From positions 248,001 through 312,000 of the forward strand of contig JAWLAY010000005.1 in NCBI GenBank assembly GCA_041395245.1: a stretch of DNA of 64,000 bases, read 5' to 3'. The notes beneath the pieces were generated by a model. It ran no database searches and was not told the origin of the DNA. It was given only the letters and a program-made list of their open reading frames with translations. The DNA is from Aquimonas sp041395245 (GTDB taxonomy: Bacteria > Pseudomonadota > Gammaproteobacteria > Xanthomonadales > Xanthomonadaceae). Below, in pieces: positions 16,604 through 26,016 of the stretch. Both the position numbers and the translations under genes were made by a program. Numbering within the stretch: the first letter of the stretch is position 1; every line of letters starts with the position of its first letter.

Positions 16604-17589
16604 CGTTGACGCCGACAATCAGCTGGAAACCTGCGGCGTCGATGGCCGCGCTGCGCTTGCGGGCGCAGGTCAATGCCGCGATACGCGCCCATTTCGCAGC
16701 AACAGGCGCGCTGGAGGTCGAGACGCCCATTCTTTCGGCGAGCGCCAATACCGAGCCGAACATCCAGAGCTTCCACACACGCTTTCGCGGTCCTGTTCTC
16801 GGCGGCGCAGCGGAACGCTATCTGCGCACCTCGCCAGAGTTCGCATTGAAACGCTTGCTGGCCGCGGGTGTGGGCGACTGCTACGAACTGGGGCGGGTGT
16901 TCCGCGATGGCGAGGCGGGAGGCCGCCACAACCCCGAGTTCACCATGCTGGAGTGGTATCGGCTGGGATGGGATCTTGGCGCATTGATGGATGAAGTCGC
17001 CGATCTGCTGCAGTGTCTTGCCAGCCTCGTCAACCAGCGACTGAATGTTCGACGGGTCAGCTACGACGCCTTGTATCGCCAATATCTGGGCCTTGATTGG
17101 CGGCGCGACCCGTTGACCGCATTGCAGGCACCGATGGCGCGTTTCGGCATCGACCCTCAGGACCTGGGGCGAGACGATTGGCTGGATCTGCTGATGACCC
17201 ACCTGATTCAGCCTAGTCTTGCCGCGGATCAGTTGCTATTCGTGTTTGATTTTCCTCCGACCCAATGTGCGCTGGCACGCGTTGACGGATACGGTGATCA
17301 GGCCGTGGCAAAACGCTTCGAGGCGTATTGGGGACGCTGGGAAATAGCCAACGGCTATCACGAGTTGAGCGATTCCGATGAACAGGCCGAGCGCTTTGCC
17401 AACGACAATCAGCGCCGCAGGCTGCGAGGCCTATCGGAGTTGCCCGTCGACGGTGCCTTGCTGGCGGCCTTGCAACAGGGTTTGCCGGATTGCTCGGGTG
17501 TTGCGGTCGGCCTCGATCGTGTGCTGATGGCCATGACAGGTAGCGAGCAAATTGCCGACGTGCTGGCCTTCGACTTCGCGCGGGCCTGA
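16600..17589 (+). CDS. epmA: EF-P lysyl/beta-lysyl ligase EpmA
   Basis: EpmA (PoxA/GenX) is a stand-alone class II aminoacyl-tRNA synthetase-like catalytic core that attaches (R)-beta-lysine to a lysine of elongation factor P. The 329-residue protein lacks an anticodon-binding domain. It shows motif 1 around EVETPILS, motif 2 in GRVFRDGEAGGRHNPEFTML, and motif 3 in GVAVGLDRVLMAMTG. It overlaps the pirin gene. Neither EF-P nor EpmB is in the window, only the EF-P-like EfpL gene about 8 kb away. Confidence 0.94.
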   Translation: MTLTPTISWKPAASMAALRLRAQVNAAIRAHFAATGALEVETPILSASANTEPNIQSFHTRFRGPVLGGAAERYLRTSPEFALKRLLAAGVGDCYELGRVFRDGEAGGRHNPEFTMLEWYRLGWDLGALMDEVADLLQCLASLVNQRLNVRRVSYDALYRQYLGLDWRRDPLTALQAPMARFGIDPQDLGRDDWLDLLMTHLIQPSLAADQLLFVFDFPPTQCALARVDGYGDQAVAKRFEAYWGRWEIANGYHELSDSDEQAERFANDNQRRRLRGLSELPVDGALLAALQQGLPDCSGVAVGLDRVLMAMTGSEQIADVLAFDFARA

Positions 17590-17623
17590 TTGATTCAGAC
17601 CCACGCGTCTAACATGGTCGATG

Positions 17624-18223
17624 TCAGGCAGCGGACGCTTGTGTGGTCGACGCACCGGCAATGTTCGCTTCCGGAACTTCGATTAGACGCCCGCTACGTA
17701 CATCGTAGATATAGCCATAGATTGGGATATCACCCGGCACGAGTGGATGTTCCCGTATGCGACGTACATCGTCGATCACACTTCGATTGCGGTCGGCGAT
17801 GGTCAGCCATTTGACGAATAGGCCAGCGCTTGAGCCCGGTCCGCGGCCGACATCCTGGAAACCGGTGGGGGTGAGGTTGGCCGTTTGCAGGCTGCTTTCC
17901 AGCAGATCCCCCATGAGGTCATCCGTGAAGAACTCCATGCCGCAGTCCGTGTGATGAATCACGAACCATTCGCGCGTCCCGAGCAATTTGTAGGAGATCA
18001 CCAGTGAGCGAATCGCATCGTCGCTGGCGCGGCCTCCCGCGTTGCGTATGACGTGTGCATCGCCTTCCGACAGGCCCGCGTACTTGGCCGGGTCCAGGCG
18101 CGCATCCATGCACGTAAGGATCGCGAATCGCCGTGCAGGCGGCAGGGCGAGTTCCGCCTTCGCGCCGAAGTCGGCGACGTAGCGCTCGTTGGCGCTGAGA
18201 ACCTGGTTCAGAATCTGACTCAC
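17624..18223 (-). CDS. Beta-type carbonic anhydrase
   Basis: Interconverts CO2 and bicarbonate using zinc. The 199-residue sequence has the zinc-site Cys and Asp-Arg pair in LTCMDARLDPAKYAG, the dyad-adjacent RNAGGRASDDAIRSL, and the second zinc pair His and Cys in IHHTDCGM. This pattern is typical of the small Rv1284-like beta branch. I chose GTG 18223 because an AGGAG lies seven bases upstream; the frame extends to 18760 but that part is not family-like. It converges on epmA and is divergent from the DUF4126 gene. Confidence 0.9.
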   Translation of the reverse strand: MSQILNQVLSANERYVADFGAKAELALPPARRFAILTCMDARLDPAKYAGLSEGDAHVIRNAGGRASDDAIRSLVISYKLLGTREWFVIHHTDCGMEFFTDDLMGDLLESSLQTANLTPTGFQDVGRGPGSSAGLFVKWLTIADRNRSVIDDVRRIREHPLVPGDIPIYGYIYDVRSGRLIEVPEANIAGASTTQASAA

Positions 18224-18451
18224 GACTAACTCCTGTTCTGGGGCATTCGTTGGTGGCTGAAGTGCCGTCGAACTTAGGGCGAAGTGGCGGCGCTGAGAAA
18301 CGGTCAGTCGTGGCATGCTTATTTCGGTTTGGAATAGCTGGCGTGCGGCGCGCTCTGGCATACCGCCTGGTTTGTCGCTCGGAATGCTGATGCGGTGTTG
18401 CTCGGCCGAGGCGAGCTCACGTTTCCTTCGCGGTCGGAATGGAGTTGTCGG

Positions 18452-19027
18452 ATGGATTTCTTGATTGGGCCGATCATTGCCGTTGGTCTCGCCGCAGCCT
18501 GCGGTTTTCGGGTGTTTCTGCCTCTGTTGGGCTTGTCGCTCGCTGGCATGAGTGGACACCTGACGCTGGCACCGTCGCTGAGCTGGCTCGCCACCTGGCC
18601 TGCGCTCAGCGTATTGGCGATCGCGACCGTGCTCGAGGTGGCTGCCTATTACGTTCCCTGGGTAGACAACTTGCTTGATACGGTGGCGACGCCGATGGCG
18701 ATTGCGGCGGGCACGCTTGCATCGGCAACCCAGTTGGGAGACATGTCGCCGTTGTTGCAATGGTCGCTGGCAGCGATCACCGGTGGGGGCGTCAGTGGCG
18801 TTGTTCAGACCGGTAGCGTGGCAGTGCGTTCTCTGTCCAGCGGCTTGACCGGCGGTATCGGCAATGTCGTCGTGTCGAGCGCGGAACTGCTGGGCGCTGT
18901 CATGGCGACTGTTCTAGCGATCTTTTTGCCGGTGGTGGCGTTCATCCTGGTGCTGGTATTGCTGTTCTGGGTTATTCGTGTTCTGGCGCGTCGCCGGATA
19001 TCCGTGGCCGGTGTCGAGGCGGGCTGA
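18452..19027 (+). CDS. DUF4126 family membrane protein
   Basis: A 191-residue integral membrane protein with about five hydrophobic segments, starting MDFLIGPIIAVGLAAACGFRV and containing the conserved EVAAYYVPWVDNLLDT, which matches the DUF4126 family. The function is unknown. The ATG at 18452 is preceded by GGAG at an ideal distance; an earlier in-frame start at 18395 has no such site and adds non-hydrophobic residues. It lies upstream of hfq by about 190 bases that hold the hfq promoter. Confidence 0.85.
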   Translation: MDFLIGPIIAVGLAAACGFRVFLPLLGLSLAGMSGHLTLAPSLSWLATWPALSVLAIATVLEVAAYYVPWVDNLLDTVATPMAIAAGTLASATQLGDMSPLLQWSLAAITGGGVSGVVQTGSVAVRSLSSGLTGGIGNVVVSSAELLGAVMATVLAIFLPVVAFILVLVLLFWVIRVLARRRISVAGVEAG

Positions 19028-19064
19028 TGCCGTTATAGCCAACGTGGTAGCCAATGCGATTGGC

Positions 19065-19092
19065 TTGATCGTTCAGATGACCGATGTAAACT
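19065..19092 (+). promoter_or_regulatory. Candidate hfq promoter
   Basis: TTGATC (19065–19070) and TAAACT (19087–19092) are separated by 16 bases, upstream of hfq. A perfect inverted repeat AGCCAAT/ATTGGCT (19049–19055, 19059–19065) touches the -35 and could be an operator. Promoter strength and identity are unproven. Confidence 0.4.
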
Positions 19093-19221
19093 GGCTTGGC
19101 TTTCGCGCGAAATGCTCCGACTGAGCGGATCGGCGAAAGGCGGCGCGTCCATGGCGGGCTGCGGTGAGCGATCACCCTGCAACACTTATTCGTCCAAACA
19201 TCCCTCTCAAAGGAGCTTTTC

Positions 19222-19491
19222 GTGTCGAAAGGTCAATCCCTGCAAGACCCATTTTTGAACGCGTTGCGTCGCGAGCGTGTTCCGGTCTCGATCTACCTGG
19301 TCAACGGCATCAAGCTCCAAGGCACCATCGAGTCCTTCGATCAATTCGTCGTGCTGTTGCGCAATACGGTGTCGCAGATGGTTTACAAGCACGCCATTTC
19401 CACCGTCGTTCCAGCGCGCAATGTGCGTATCGGTCCGGGCGGCACCAGCACCGTGGGCGACGGTGACGAGGACGAGGGCGGTCCCGTTTGA
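19222..19491 (+). CDS. hfq: RNA chaperone Hfq
   Basis: Hexameric Sm-like RNA chaperone that pairs small RNAs with messages. The 89-residue protein has the canonical start SKGQSLQDPFLN, the Sm1 core VPVSIYLVNGIKLQGTIESF, and the Sm2 motif YKHAISTVVP. The C-terminal tail is short, Gly-rich and acidic (GDGDEDEGG). It starts with GTG behind AGGAG. It is followed by hflX after about 40 bases, the standard hfq–hflX–hflK–hflC order, but miaA and mutL are not upstream here. Confidence 0.97.
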   Translation: MSKGQSLQDPFLNALRRERVPVSIYLVNGIKLQGTIESFDQFVVLLRNTVSQMVYKHAISTVVPARNVRIGPGGTSTVGDGDEDEGGPV

Positions 19492-19530
19492 GACGGTGCT
19501 CATGGGGCATCGCGTTAAGTGGGAACGTAC

Positions 19531-20853
19531 ATGTTTGAGCGTTCCAAACGGGGTGAACAGGCACTGCTGATTCAGCCTTTCGCGGCGGGCCAGAACGATT
19601 CCGATGTACTCGACGAGTTCGCCGAACTGGCGCGCTCGGCGGGTGCCGCCGTGGTCGGTAGTCTCACCGCGCGCGTGGACCGACCCTCGCCGTCGCTCTA
19701 CATCGGTAGTGGCAAGGCCGACGAGGCGCGGCTCATGTGCGAGGCGCTCGGGGCCGATCTGGTGTTGGTCAATCAGACGCTCAGTCCGGTTCAGGAGCGC
19801 AATCTTGAGCGGCATCTTGAGCGCCGTGTGGTGGATCGGACCGGCCTGATTCTGGATATCTTCGCGCAGCGTGCGCGCTCCTTCGAGGGCAAGCTGCAGG
19901 TCGAACTGGCGCAGTTGAAACACATGGCCACGCGCTTGGTTCGTGGGTGGACCCATCTGGAGCGTCAGCGCGGTGGCTCGATCGGGCTGCGTGGTCCAGG
20001 CGAAACTCAATTGGAAACCGACCGTCGGCTATTGGCAGAGCGCGTCAAGATTCTCAGTCGACGACTCGACAAGGTCGAAGTGCAACGCCATCAGGCACGT
20101 CGGGCGCGGATGCGCAGTGAGTTGCCGCGTGTGGCATTGGTCGGTTACACCAACGCAGGCAAGTCGACACTGTTCAACGCCTTGACCGGCGCGGAAGCCT
20201 ACGCGGCCGATCAGTTATTTGCCACGCTTGATCCGACCGTGCGCCGACTGGATGGGCTGGCGTGCGGGGAAATCGTGCTGTCGGACACGGTGGGATTCGT
20301 TCGTGATCTGCCGCACGACCTGGTGGCGGCATTTCGCTCGACCTTGTCGGAAGCGCGCGAGGCCGACTTGTTGTTGCACGTCATCGATGCGTCCGACCCG
20401 AATGTGCGTGACCGGATAGCCCAGGTGAACGAAGTGCTGGGAGAAATCGGTGCGGCGGATATTCCGCAGATCCAGGTGTTCAACAAGCTTGATCGGCTGC
20501 CGGATGTGGCGCCGCGAAGCGAGTGGTTGGACGGTGGGCAAACGGAACGGATATGGGTTTCGGCGCGAGATTCGCTGGGACTGTCATTGTTGCGCGATGC
20601 CTTGGGCTCGCGCTTTGCGGAATCGAGGCTGCGGGTCAACTTGCACCTGCCGGTCGAGGCGGGGCGACTGCGTGCGCGCCTGTATGCATGGAAGCTGGTT
20701 GTCGATGAGCAGGTCGCGGACGACGGCTGTTCAATGTCGCTCGACATGTCGCGTGCGCAGGCGGAAAAACTCGCCGCCGAAGATCCCTGGATCGAGACAG
20801 CGCTGCGACCGTACCTGATGCGCGAGCCGGAAGCGTGGGAACTGCCAGGATGA
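19531..20853 (+). CDS. hflX: Ribosome-associated GTPase HflX
   Basis: HflX is a GTPase that binds the 50S subunit and splits stalled ribosomes, especially after heat stress. The 440-residue protein has the N-terminal HflX domain (YIGSGKADEARL), the glycine-rich linker RGPGETQLETDRR, and a G domain with GYTNAGKST (G1), DTVGFVRDLPHDLV (G3) and NKLD (G4). ATG 19531 is preferred; a GTG 12 bases earlier is possible. It lies between hfq and hflK. Confidence 0.96.
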   Translation: MFERSKRGEQALLIQPFAAGQNDSDVLDEFAELARSAGAAVVGSLTARVDRPSPSLYIGSGKADEARLMCEALGADLVLVNQTLSPVQERNLERHLERRVVDRTGLILDIFAQRARSFEGKLQVELAQLKHMATRLVRGWTHLERQRGGSIGLRGPGETQLETDRRLLAERVKILSRRLDKVEVQRHQARRARMRSELPRVALVGYTNAGKSTLFNALTGAEAYAADQLFATLDPTVRRLDGLACGEIVLSDTVGFVRDLPHDLVAAFRSTLSEAREADLLLHVIDASDPNVRDRIAQVNEVLGEIGAADIPQIQVFNKLDRLPDVAPRSEWLDGGQTERIWVSARDSLGLSLLRDALGSRFAESRLRVNLHLPVEAGRLRARLYAWKLVVDEQVADDGCSMSLDMSRAQAEKLAAEDPWIETALRPYLMREPEAWELPG

Positions 20854-21017
20854 GACCGGCTTCGTTGCCTTGCACTGCGCGGACAACACGTTCGGTGAAA
20901 ACGGGATGCTTCGGATTATTCTTCACGCCTTGTAAAACACATCGCGTGGTCCCATAGGAAACGTTCGGCGTTGCTGCGGCAGCGTACCGGAAGCAGAACT
21001 GAAAAATTGGAGCAGAC

Positions 21018-22178
21018 ATGGCCTGGAACCAACCTGGCGGCGGAAACAAGGATCCCTGGAATGGCAAGGACCCGGGGGCAGACGTTGAGGCGTTTCTGAA
21101 CAAGCTGAAGGGCAGCCTCAACCGGGTCTTCGGCGGATCGGGCGGTGACTCAGGGCCTGCCAACGGCGATGCGGATCCTGGCATGCGCGGCTTGGCTTTG
21201 ATCGTGTTGCTGGCTCTGTTGGCTTGGGCGCTGTTTGATTCGGTCGTGCTGGTGGATGAACGCGAACGTGGCGTGGTGATGCGATTCGGCAAGGTCGAGC
21301 GATTGATGTCGCCGGGACCGAACTTCAAATGGCCGCGTCCGATCGAAACCGTCCGCAAGCTAAACGTTACCGACGTGCGTAGCGCGTCCGACCAGGTTCG
21401 CCTGCTGACGCGTGACGAGAACATTGTGCAGATCGATTTCGGCGTGCAGTACCTGATCAGCGATCCCGAGCAGTACATGTTCGGTTCGCGCGATCCGGAC
21501 GACGCCTTGCGGCAGGCGGCGGAAAGCGCCATCCGCGATGTGATCGGCGGCAGCACCATGGACGTCATTCTGACCGGCGAGCGTGCGCAGTTGGCGGCGG
21601 AAGCACAGGCGCTGCTGCAAAAGGCGCTTGAGGAGTACCGCACCGGGTTGCAGGTCACGGTGCTGAACATCTCGAATGCGCGCCCCCCGCAAGAAGTCCG
21701 TCAGGCCTTCGACGATGCGATCAGTGCGCGTGAGGACAAGGAACGCATCGAGAGCGAGGCGCGTGCCTACGAAAGCAAGGTCATTCCCGAGGCGCGCGGT
21801 GAAGCGGCGCGCATCCGTGCCGAGGCGGAGGGCTATCGCGAATCGACGATCACCCGCGCGAAGGGCTCGGCTGATCGTTTTGCCCTGCTGCTCGAGGAGT
21901 ATCGCAAGGCACCCGAAGTCACCCGTCGTCGGCTCTACCTGGAGACCATGCAGGTGGTGCTTGGCAACAATCGCAAGGTGTATGCCGGTGACGGCGGCAA
22001 CGTGCTTTACCTGCCACTCTCGCCGACGCAAGGAAATACTGCGCCGGGTGCCAGCATGCCGACCATGCTCCCACCCGTCACAGGAACCCTGAATACGCAA
22101 GCGGAAGACCGCGCTGTGGAGCGGACCGCGCGCCCTGAAACCCGTCCCGGACGTACTTCGCGAGGGGAGACACGCTGA
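21018..22178 (+). CDS. hflK: FtsH modulator HflK
   Basis: HflK forms with HflC a large periplasmic-facing membrane cage that modulates the FtsH protease. The 386-residue protein has a Gly-rich N-terminus (PGGGNKDPW), one membrane helix at about residues 57–78, an SPFH/band-7 domain (VDERERGVVMRFGK onward), a long charged helix, and a Pro/Thr-rich tail. Its stop overlaps the hflC start by one base (TGATG), so the pair is co-translated. A good GGAGCA site precedes the ATG. Confidence 0.96.
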   Translation: MAWNQPGGGNKDPWNGKDPGADVEAFLNKLKGSLNRVFGGSGGDSGPANGDADPGMRGLALIVLLALLAWALFDSVVLVDERERGVVMRFGKVERLMSPGPNFKWPRPIETVRKLNVTDVRSASDQVRLLTRDENIVQIDFGVQYLISDPEQYMFGSRDPDDALRQAAESAIRDVIGGSTMDVILTGERAQLAAEAQALLQKALEEYRTGLQVTVLNISNARPPQEVRQAFDDAISAREDKERIESEARAYESKVIPEARGEAARIRAEAEGYRESTITRAKGSADRFALLLEEYRKAPEVTRRRLYLETMQVVLGNNRKVYAGDGGNVLYLPLSPTQGNTAPGASMPTMLPPVTGTLNTQAEDRAVERTARPETRPGRTSRGETR

Positions 22179-23041
22179 TGAAACCGTCCATTTTGATTGC
22201 TTTGGCCGCCCTGCTGCTGATCGGTAGCGGGTCGATGTACAAGGTTGACGAAAGTAACGTCGCGATCCGCTTCCAGTTTGGCCGCGTGGTCGAAAGTGAT
22301 ATCGGTCCGGGGCTGCATTTCAAGCTGCCACTGGTCCAGACCGTACTGGCGTTCGACCGCCGCATTCTCAGTCTGGATTCGCAGCCGGAACGCTACCTGA
22401 CCTTCGAAAAGAAGGACGTCAACGTCGATTTCTTCGTCAAGTGGCAGATCGACAACGTGCGCAGTTTCTACACCGCCACCGGCGGTATCGAGGCGCAGGC
22501 GATGCAGCGGCTGCGCCCGATTGTGACCGAGGTCATCCGCAACGAAATCGCGCAGCGCAAGCTGCAGGACGTGGTGTCGGGTGAGCGTGGCGCGCTGGCC
22601 GAGCGCTTTGTGGAGCTGGCGAATCAACGCCTGCAGAATCTCGGGGTCAAGGTCATCGATGTGCGCATCAAGCGGATCGATCTGCCAGAAGACAGCGAGG
22701 TGATCGCGTCGGTATTCCAGCGCATGCGGGCGGAACGCAAGAAGGTCGCCAATCAGTTGCGCGCCGAGGGCGAGGAGATTTCCGAAACGATCCGTTCCGA
22801 TGCCGACCGCCAACGCGTTGTGCTGGTGGCCGAAGCCGAGCGCGACGCGCAGCGCATGCGAGGCGAGGGCGATGCACAAGCGGCGGCGCTATTTGCGGAG
22901 GCGTTTGGCAAGGACGAGGAGTTCTTCAATTTTCACCGAAGCATGGAGGCCTATCGTGAGGTCTTCGGCAAGGGCGAAAACGTCATGGTTTTGGACAAGA
23001 ACAGCGAGTTCCTTCGCTATCTCGAGGATGGCGGGCGATAA
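22178..23041 (+). CDS. hflC: FtsH modulator HflC
   Basis: Partner of HflK in the membrane complex that controls FtsH. The 287-residue protein has an N-terminal membrane helix (LIALAALLLIGSGSMY), the SPFH domain from NVAIRFQFGRVVESDIGPGLHFK, and the conserved helix RMRAERKKVANQLRAEGEE, then the C-terminal FHRSMEAYREVF signature. It is coupled to hflK and followed after 20 bases by a DUF2065 gene. Confidence 0.96.
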   Translation: MKPSILIALAALLLIGSGSMYKVDESNVAIRFQFGRVVESDIGPGLHFKLPLVQTVLAFDRRILSLDSQPERYLTFEKKDVNVDFFVKWQIDNVRSFYTATGGIEAQAMQRLRPIVTEVIRNEIAQRKLQDVVSGERGALAERFVELANQRLQNLGVKVIDVRIKRIDLPEDSEVIASVFQRMRAERKKVANQLRAEGEEISETIRSDADRQRVVLVAEAERDAQRMRGEGDAQAAALFAEAFGKDEEFFNFHRSMEAYREVFGKGENVMVLDKNSEFLRYLEDGGR

Positions 23042-23061
23042 GTCCGCCCGAACTTCGACGC

Positions 23062-23253
23062 ATGTGGATTGAGCTTGGTTCGGCCCTCTGCCTGGTGATG
23101 GTTCTGGAGGGTCTGATGCTGTTCGCGGCGCCGGAGGCGTGGAAGCGCGCCGCGGCCCAGCTTGTCGACCTGCCTTCCGAGTTGCTGCGTCGTTTGGGTG
23201 GCGTGTTCATCGTGATCGGGTTGCTGAGTCTGTTCTGGGTGCGCGGTTTCTGA
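23062..23253 (+). CDS. DUF2065 (YjeT-like) small membrane protein
   Basis: A 63-residue protein with two hydrophobic helices flanking a short amphipathic segment (LFAAPEAWKRAAAQL, then LRRLGGVFIVIGLL). It matches the DUF2065/YjeT family, which lies between hflC and purA in many gammaproteobacteria and has no assigned function. Position and spacing suggest it is the last gene of the hfl operon, before a strong terminator. Confidence 0.88.
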   Translation: MWIELGSALCLVMVLEGLMLFAAPEAWKRAAAQLVDLPSELLRRLGGVFIVIGLLSLFWVRGF

Positions 23254-23349
23254 CCGCCTACTTGGCTCCGGGAAGTCGGTGCACGATCAAGACGGAAGCA
23301 TGTCCCCCACAGGTCTGCACATCCGCGCACAAATCAGGGATAATTTCGC

Positions 23350-23373
23350 AAAGCCGGGGCATGCCCCGGCTTT
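23350..23373 (+). terminator. Terminator of the hfl operon
   Basis: A perfect 24-base palindrome (AAAGCCGGGGCATGCCCCGGCTTT) followed by AGTTGTTTTTG. It separates the hfl operon from purA. Confidence 0.85.
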
Positions 23374-23540
23374 AGTTGTTTTTGTGTACCGGAATCGCGC
23401 CCGTTCGCGAACATGTTCATGCCCGAGGCAGGAGCCGAGGGCCGGGTGAATGGCGAGGCCCGGATGGCCGAGCGTAGTCACCGACGTCGTCCCACGGCGG
23501 GATGGCACCGCAAGTTCAAACTCAAGTGGAGTGATGGATC

Positions 23541-24833
23541 ATGGGTCAGTCAGTGGTGGTTCTTGGTGCACAGTGGGGCGACGAAGGCAAAGGCAAGATC
23601 GTCGATCTGCTGACCGAGCGCGTCGGTGGTGTGGTGCGCTTCCAGGGCGGACATAACGCGGGTCACACGCTGGTCATCGGTGGCAAGAAGACCGTGCTGC
23701 ACCTGATTCCGTCCGGCATTCTGCACCCCGGCGTGCTATGCATGATCGGCAACGGCGTGGTGCTTTCACCTGCCGCGTTGCAGAAGGAAATCGCTGAACT
23801 GGAAGAAACCGGGCTGGATGTCCGCTCGCGTTTGAAAATCAGCCCGGCCACGCCGCTGATCATGCCGTACCACATCGCATTGGATCAGGCTCGCGAAAAG
23901 GCTGCCGGTGGCAAAGCCATTGGCACCACCGGACGTGGGATCGGGCCTGCCTATGAGGACAAGGTGGCGCGTCGTGGTGTGCGGGTGGCCGATCTGCACT
24001 ATCCGGCCGAACTGGCCGAGAAGCTGCGCAATGTGCTCGATTATCACAACTTCGTGCTGACCAAATATTTGGGCGTCGAAGCGGTGGACTTCCAGAAGAC
24101 GCTGGACGAGGCGCTGGCCTTTGGTGAATACGTCGATCCGATGAAGGCAGACGTGGCTGGCCTGCTGCATGAGCTGCGCAAGCAGGGCAAGCGCGTGTTG
24201 TTTGAGGGCGCGCAGGGCTCCTTGCTGGATATCGATCACGGTACGTATCCCTATGTCACCTCCAGCAACACCACGACGGGCGGTGCGCTGGCCGGAACCG
24301 GCGTGGGCGCAGACGCCATCGACTACGTGCTGGGGATCGCCAAAGCCTATGCCACGCGTGTCGGTGGTGGTCCGTTCCCGACCGAGCTGAACGATGATCT
24401 GGGTGAGGACATCCGGCGTCGCGGCCAGGAATTTGGTGCCACCACGGGCCGTCCGCGGCGTTGCGGCTGGATCGATATCGTGGCGCTCAAGCGGGCGGTG
24501 GCGATCAACGGCATCAACGGCTTGTGCGTGACCAAGCTGGATGTGCTGGATGGTCTGCCCAGTCTCAAGATGTGTATCGCTTACCGCTATCGCGGCAAGG
24601 AAACCGAATACGCGCCGCTGGATGCAGCCGGTTGGAACGAGTGCGAACCGGTCTATCTGGAGTTCCCGGGCTGGACGGAATCCACCCATGGCATCACCGA
24701 TTGGGACAAATTGCCTCCCGCCGCACGCGCCTACCTACGTGCACTGGAAGAGTTGGTCGGCTGTCCGTTGGCGATGGTCTCCACCGGTCCGGACCGCAAC
24801 GCCAACATCATCCTGAAGGACGCCTTCGCCTAA
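23541..24833 (+). CDS. purA: Adenylosuccinate synthetase
   Basis: Joins IMP and aspartate with GTP to form adenylosuccinate, the first committed step to AMP. The 430-residue protein has the GTP loop GAQWGDEGKGKIVDLL, the catalytic His region GGHNAGHTL, IGTTGRGIGPAYEDK, and the GTP-binding KLDVLDGL. The length is standard. The ATG is preceded by a GTGGAGTGATGG stretch with GGAG. The 165 bases between the terminator and purA are GC-rich and show no recognised regulator site. Confidence 0.97.
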   Translation: MGQSVVVLGAQWGDEGKGKIVDLLTERVGGVVRFQGGHNAGHTLVIGGKKTVLHLIPSGILHPGVLCMIGNGVVLSPAALQKEIAELEETGLDVRSRLKISPATPLIMPYHIALDQAREKAAGGKAIGTTGRGIGPAYEDKVARRGVRVADLHYPAELAEKLRNVLDYHNFVLTKYLGVEAVDFQKTLDEALAFGEYVDPMKADVAGLLHELRKQGKRVLFEGAQGSLLDIDHGTYPYVTSSNTTTGGALAGTGVGADAIDYVLGIAKAYATRVGGGPFPTELNDDLGEDIRRRGQEFGATTGRPRRCGWIDIVALKRAVAINGINGLCVTKLDVLDGLPSLKMCIAYRYRGKETEYAPLDAAGWNECEPVYLEFPGWTESTHGITDWDKLPPAARAYLRALEELVGCPLAMVSTGPDRNANIILKDAFA

Positions 24834-24838
24834 GCGCG

Positions 24839-25396
24839 ATGGCGGCCATGAACGACAGTCCGGCCTTGCGCGAACGTCTGCGCGTCGATCTGCAGACGTT
24901 CGCCGCAACGCATCCCGAGATGGCGCTTGTGGCGAGTGAGTTCCTGCGTCTGTTGGCGGATCCTGCCGCCTTCCTGCGCGAGCGACTCGCCGGGCACTTT
25001 ACCGGTTCGGTCTGGCTGGTATCTGCCGATGGTGCGCGCGTGCTGCTGATGCATCACCGCAAGCTGGATCGCTGGCTGCAACCGGGCGGCCACGCCGATG
25101 GCGATGCGGATCTTGCCGCCGTGGCGCTGCGCGAGGCCGAGGAAGAAACCGGCCTGCGTGACTTGCACGTCGAGTCCGGCATTTTCGACATCGACGCGCA
25201 TCGCATTCCAGGGCGCGGCGATGTGCCCGAACACACGCACTACGACGTGCGATATGTCATCCGCGCGCACGGCGGCGAAGTCCCAAAAGGCAACGCGGAA
25301 TCGCTGGCGCTGGCTTGGGTTGATATCGACGCGTTGCGTGACGATCCGGCGATCGATCCGTCGATTCGACGGATGGCTCGCCGATTCAAGGAATGA
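24839..25396 (+). CDS. Nudix hydrolase
   Basis: A 185-residue Nudix protein of unknown substrate. The Nudix helix is seen as GGHADGDADLAAVALREAEE followed by ETGL. The catalytic REAEEETGL core is intact, but the first Glu of the classical box is Ala, as in a subgroup whose box reads GGH with later acidic residues. The start ATG lies six bases after purA, so it probably shares the purA transcript; ATG 24848 is an alternative. It converges on efpL. Confidence 0.87.
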   Translation: MAAMNDSPALRERLRVDLQTFAATHPEMALVASEFLRLLADPAAFLRERLAGHFTGSVWLVSADGARVLLMHHRKLDRWLQPGGHADGDADLAAVALREAEEETGLRDLHVESGIFDIDAHRIPGRGDVPEHTHYDVRYVIRAHGGEVPKGNAESLALAWVDIDALRDDPAIDPSIRRMARRFKE

Positions 25397-25411
25397 CCTG
25401 CGCTCGTCGAA

Positions 25412-25978
25412 TCAATCCGCCCGTCCCGAAAACTCGCCGGTCACCGTGCTCACCCAGATGCGTTCGCCGTTGGTTATGTACTCGGGCACCTGAATCTCGA
25501 TGCCGGTATTGAGCTTGGCGGGTTTCGGGCGTTTGGTGGCGGTGGCGCCTTTCATTTCGGGCGCGGTTTCGATCACCTGCAAGATGACGCTGGCGGGCAT
25601 TTGCAAGGCCACCGGTTGATCATCGATGACTTGCACGTAGCAGCCTTCGAGTCCGTCGGTGATGTAGCCCGCCATGTCGCCGACAACATCGGCGTCGAGC
25701 ATGTAGGAGGTGTAATCCTCGCTGTCGAGGAACACGAAGGCTTCGCCGTCCTTGTACGAGAAACTCGCCTGTCGGCGCACGAGATCGAGTTCCTTCAGAT
25801 CGTCGTCGGCGCGCAGGCTGAGGTCGAACTTGCTGCCACCCGGAATGCTGTACAGGGTGAAGCGGAAGGTCACATTGCCGCCGCGCGCGGTGGGGGCACT
25901 GCGCTCGATGTCGCGTACCTGATAGACCGTGTTGTTGTGCTCGACAACGGTACCTTTTCTGACGTCACTGGCTTTCAT
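25412..25978 (-). CDS. efpL: Elongation factor P-like protein EfpL (YeiP)
   Basis: A paralogue of EF-P that binds ribosomes stalled on proline-rich and other sequences. The 188-residue protein has the three beta-barrel layout of EF-P. The loop that in EF-P carries the modified Lys reads SAPTARGGNVTF, with Arg at the tip, which identifies the EfpL/YeiP branch. EfpL is not modified by EpmA in known cases. ATG 25978 (MKASDVRKG) fits the family; an ATG four codons earlier is possible. It is downstream of and codirectional with the propeller gene. Confidence 0.93.
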   Translation of the reverse strand: MKASDVRKGTVVEHNNTVYQVRDIERSAPTARGGNVTFRFTLYSIPGGSKFDLSLRADDDLKELDLVRRQASFSYKDGEAFVFLDSEDYTSYMLDADVVGDMAGYITDGLEGCYVQVIDDQPVALQMPASVILQVIETAPEMKGATATKRPKPAKLNTGIEIQVPEYITNGERIWVSTVTGEFSGRAD

Positions 25979-26016
25979 GGCGGGGTCCAAGATGGGTAAA
26001 CCGCTATTGTCGCCGA

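Noticed and set aside
23400..23540. A GC-rich stretch before purA considered as an RNA gene or riboswitch
   Set aside because: No cloverleaf or known riboswitch consensus could be drawn.
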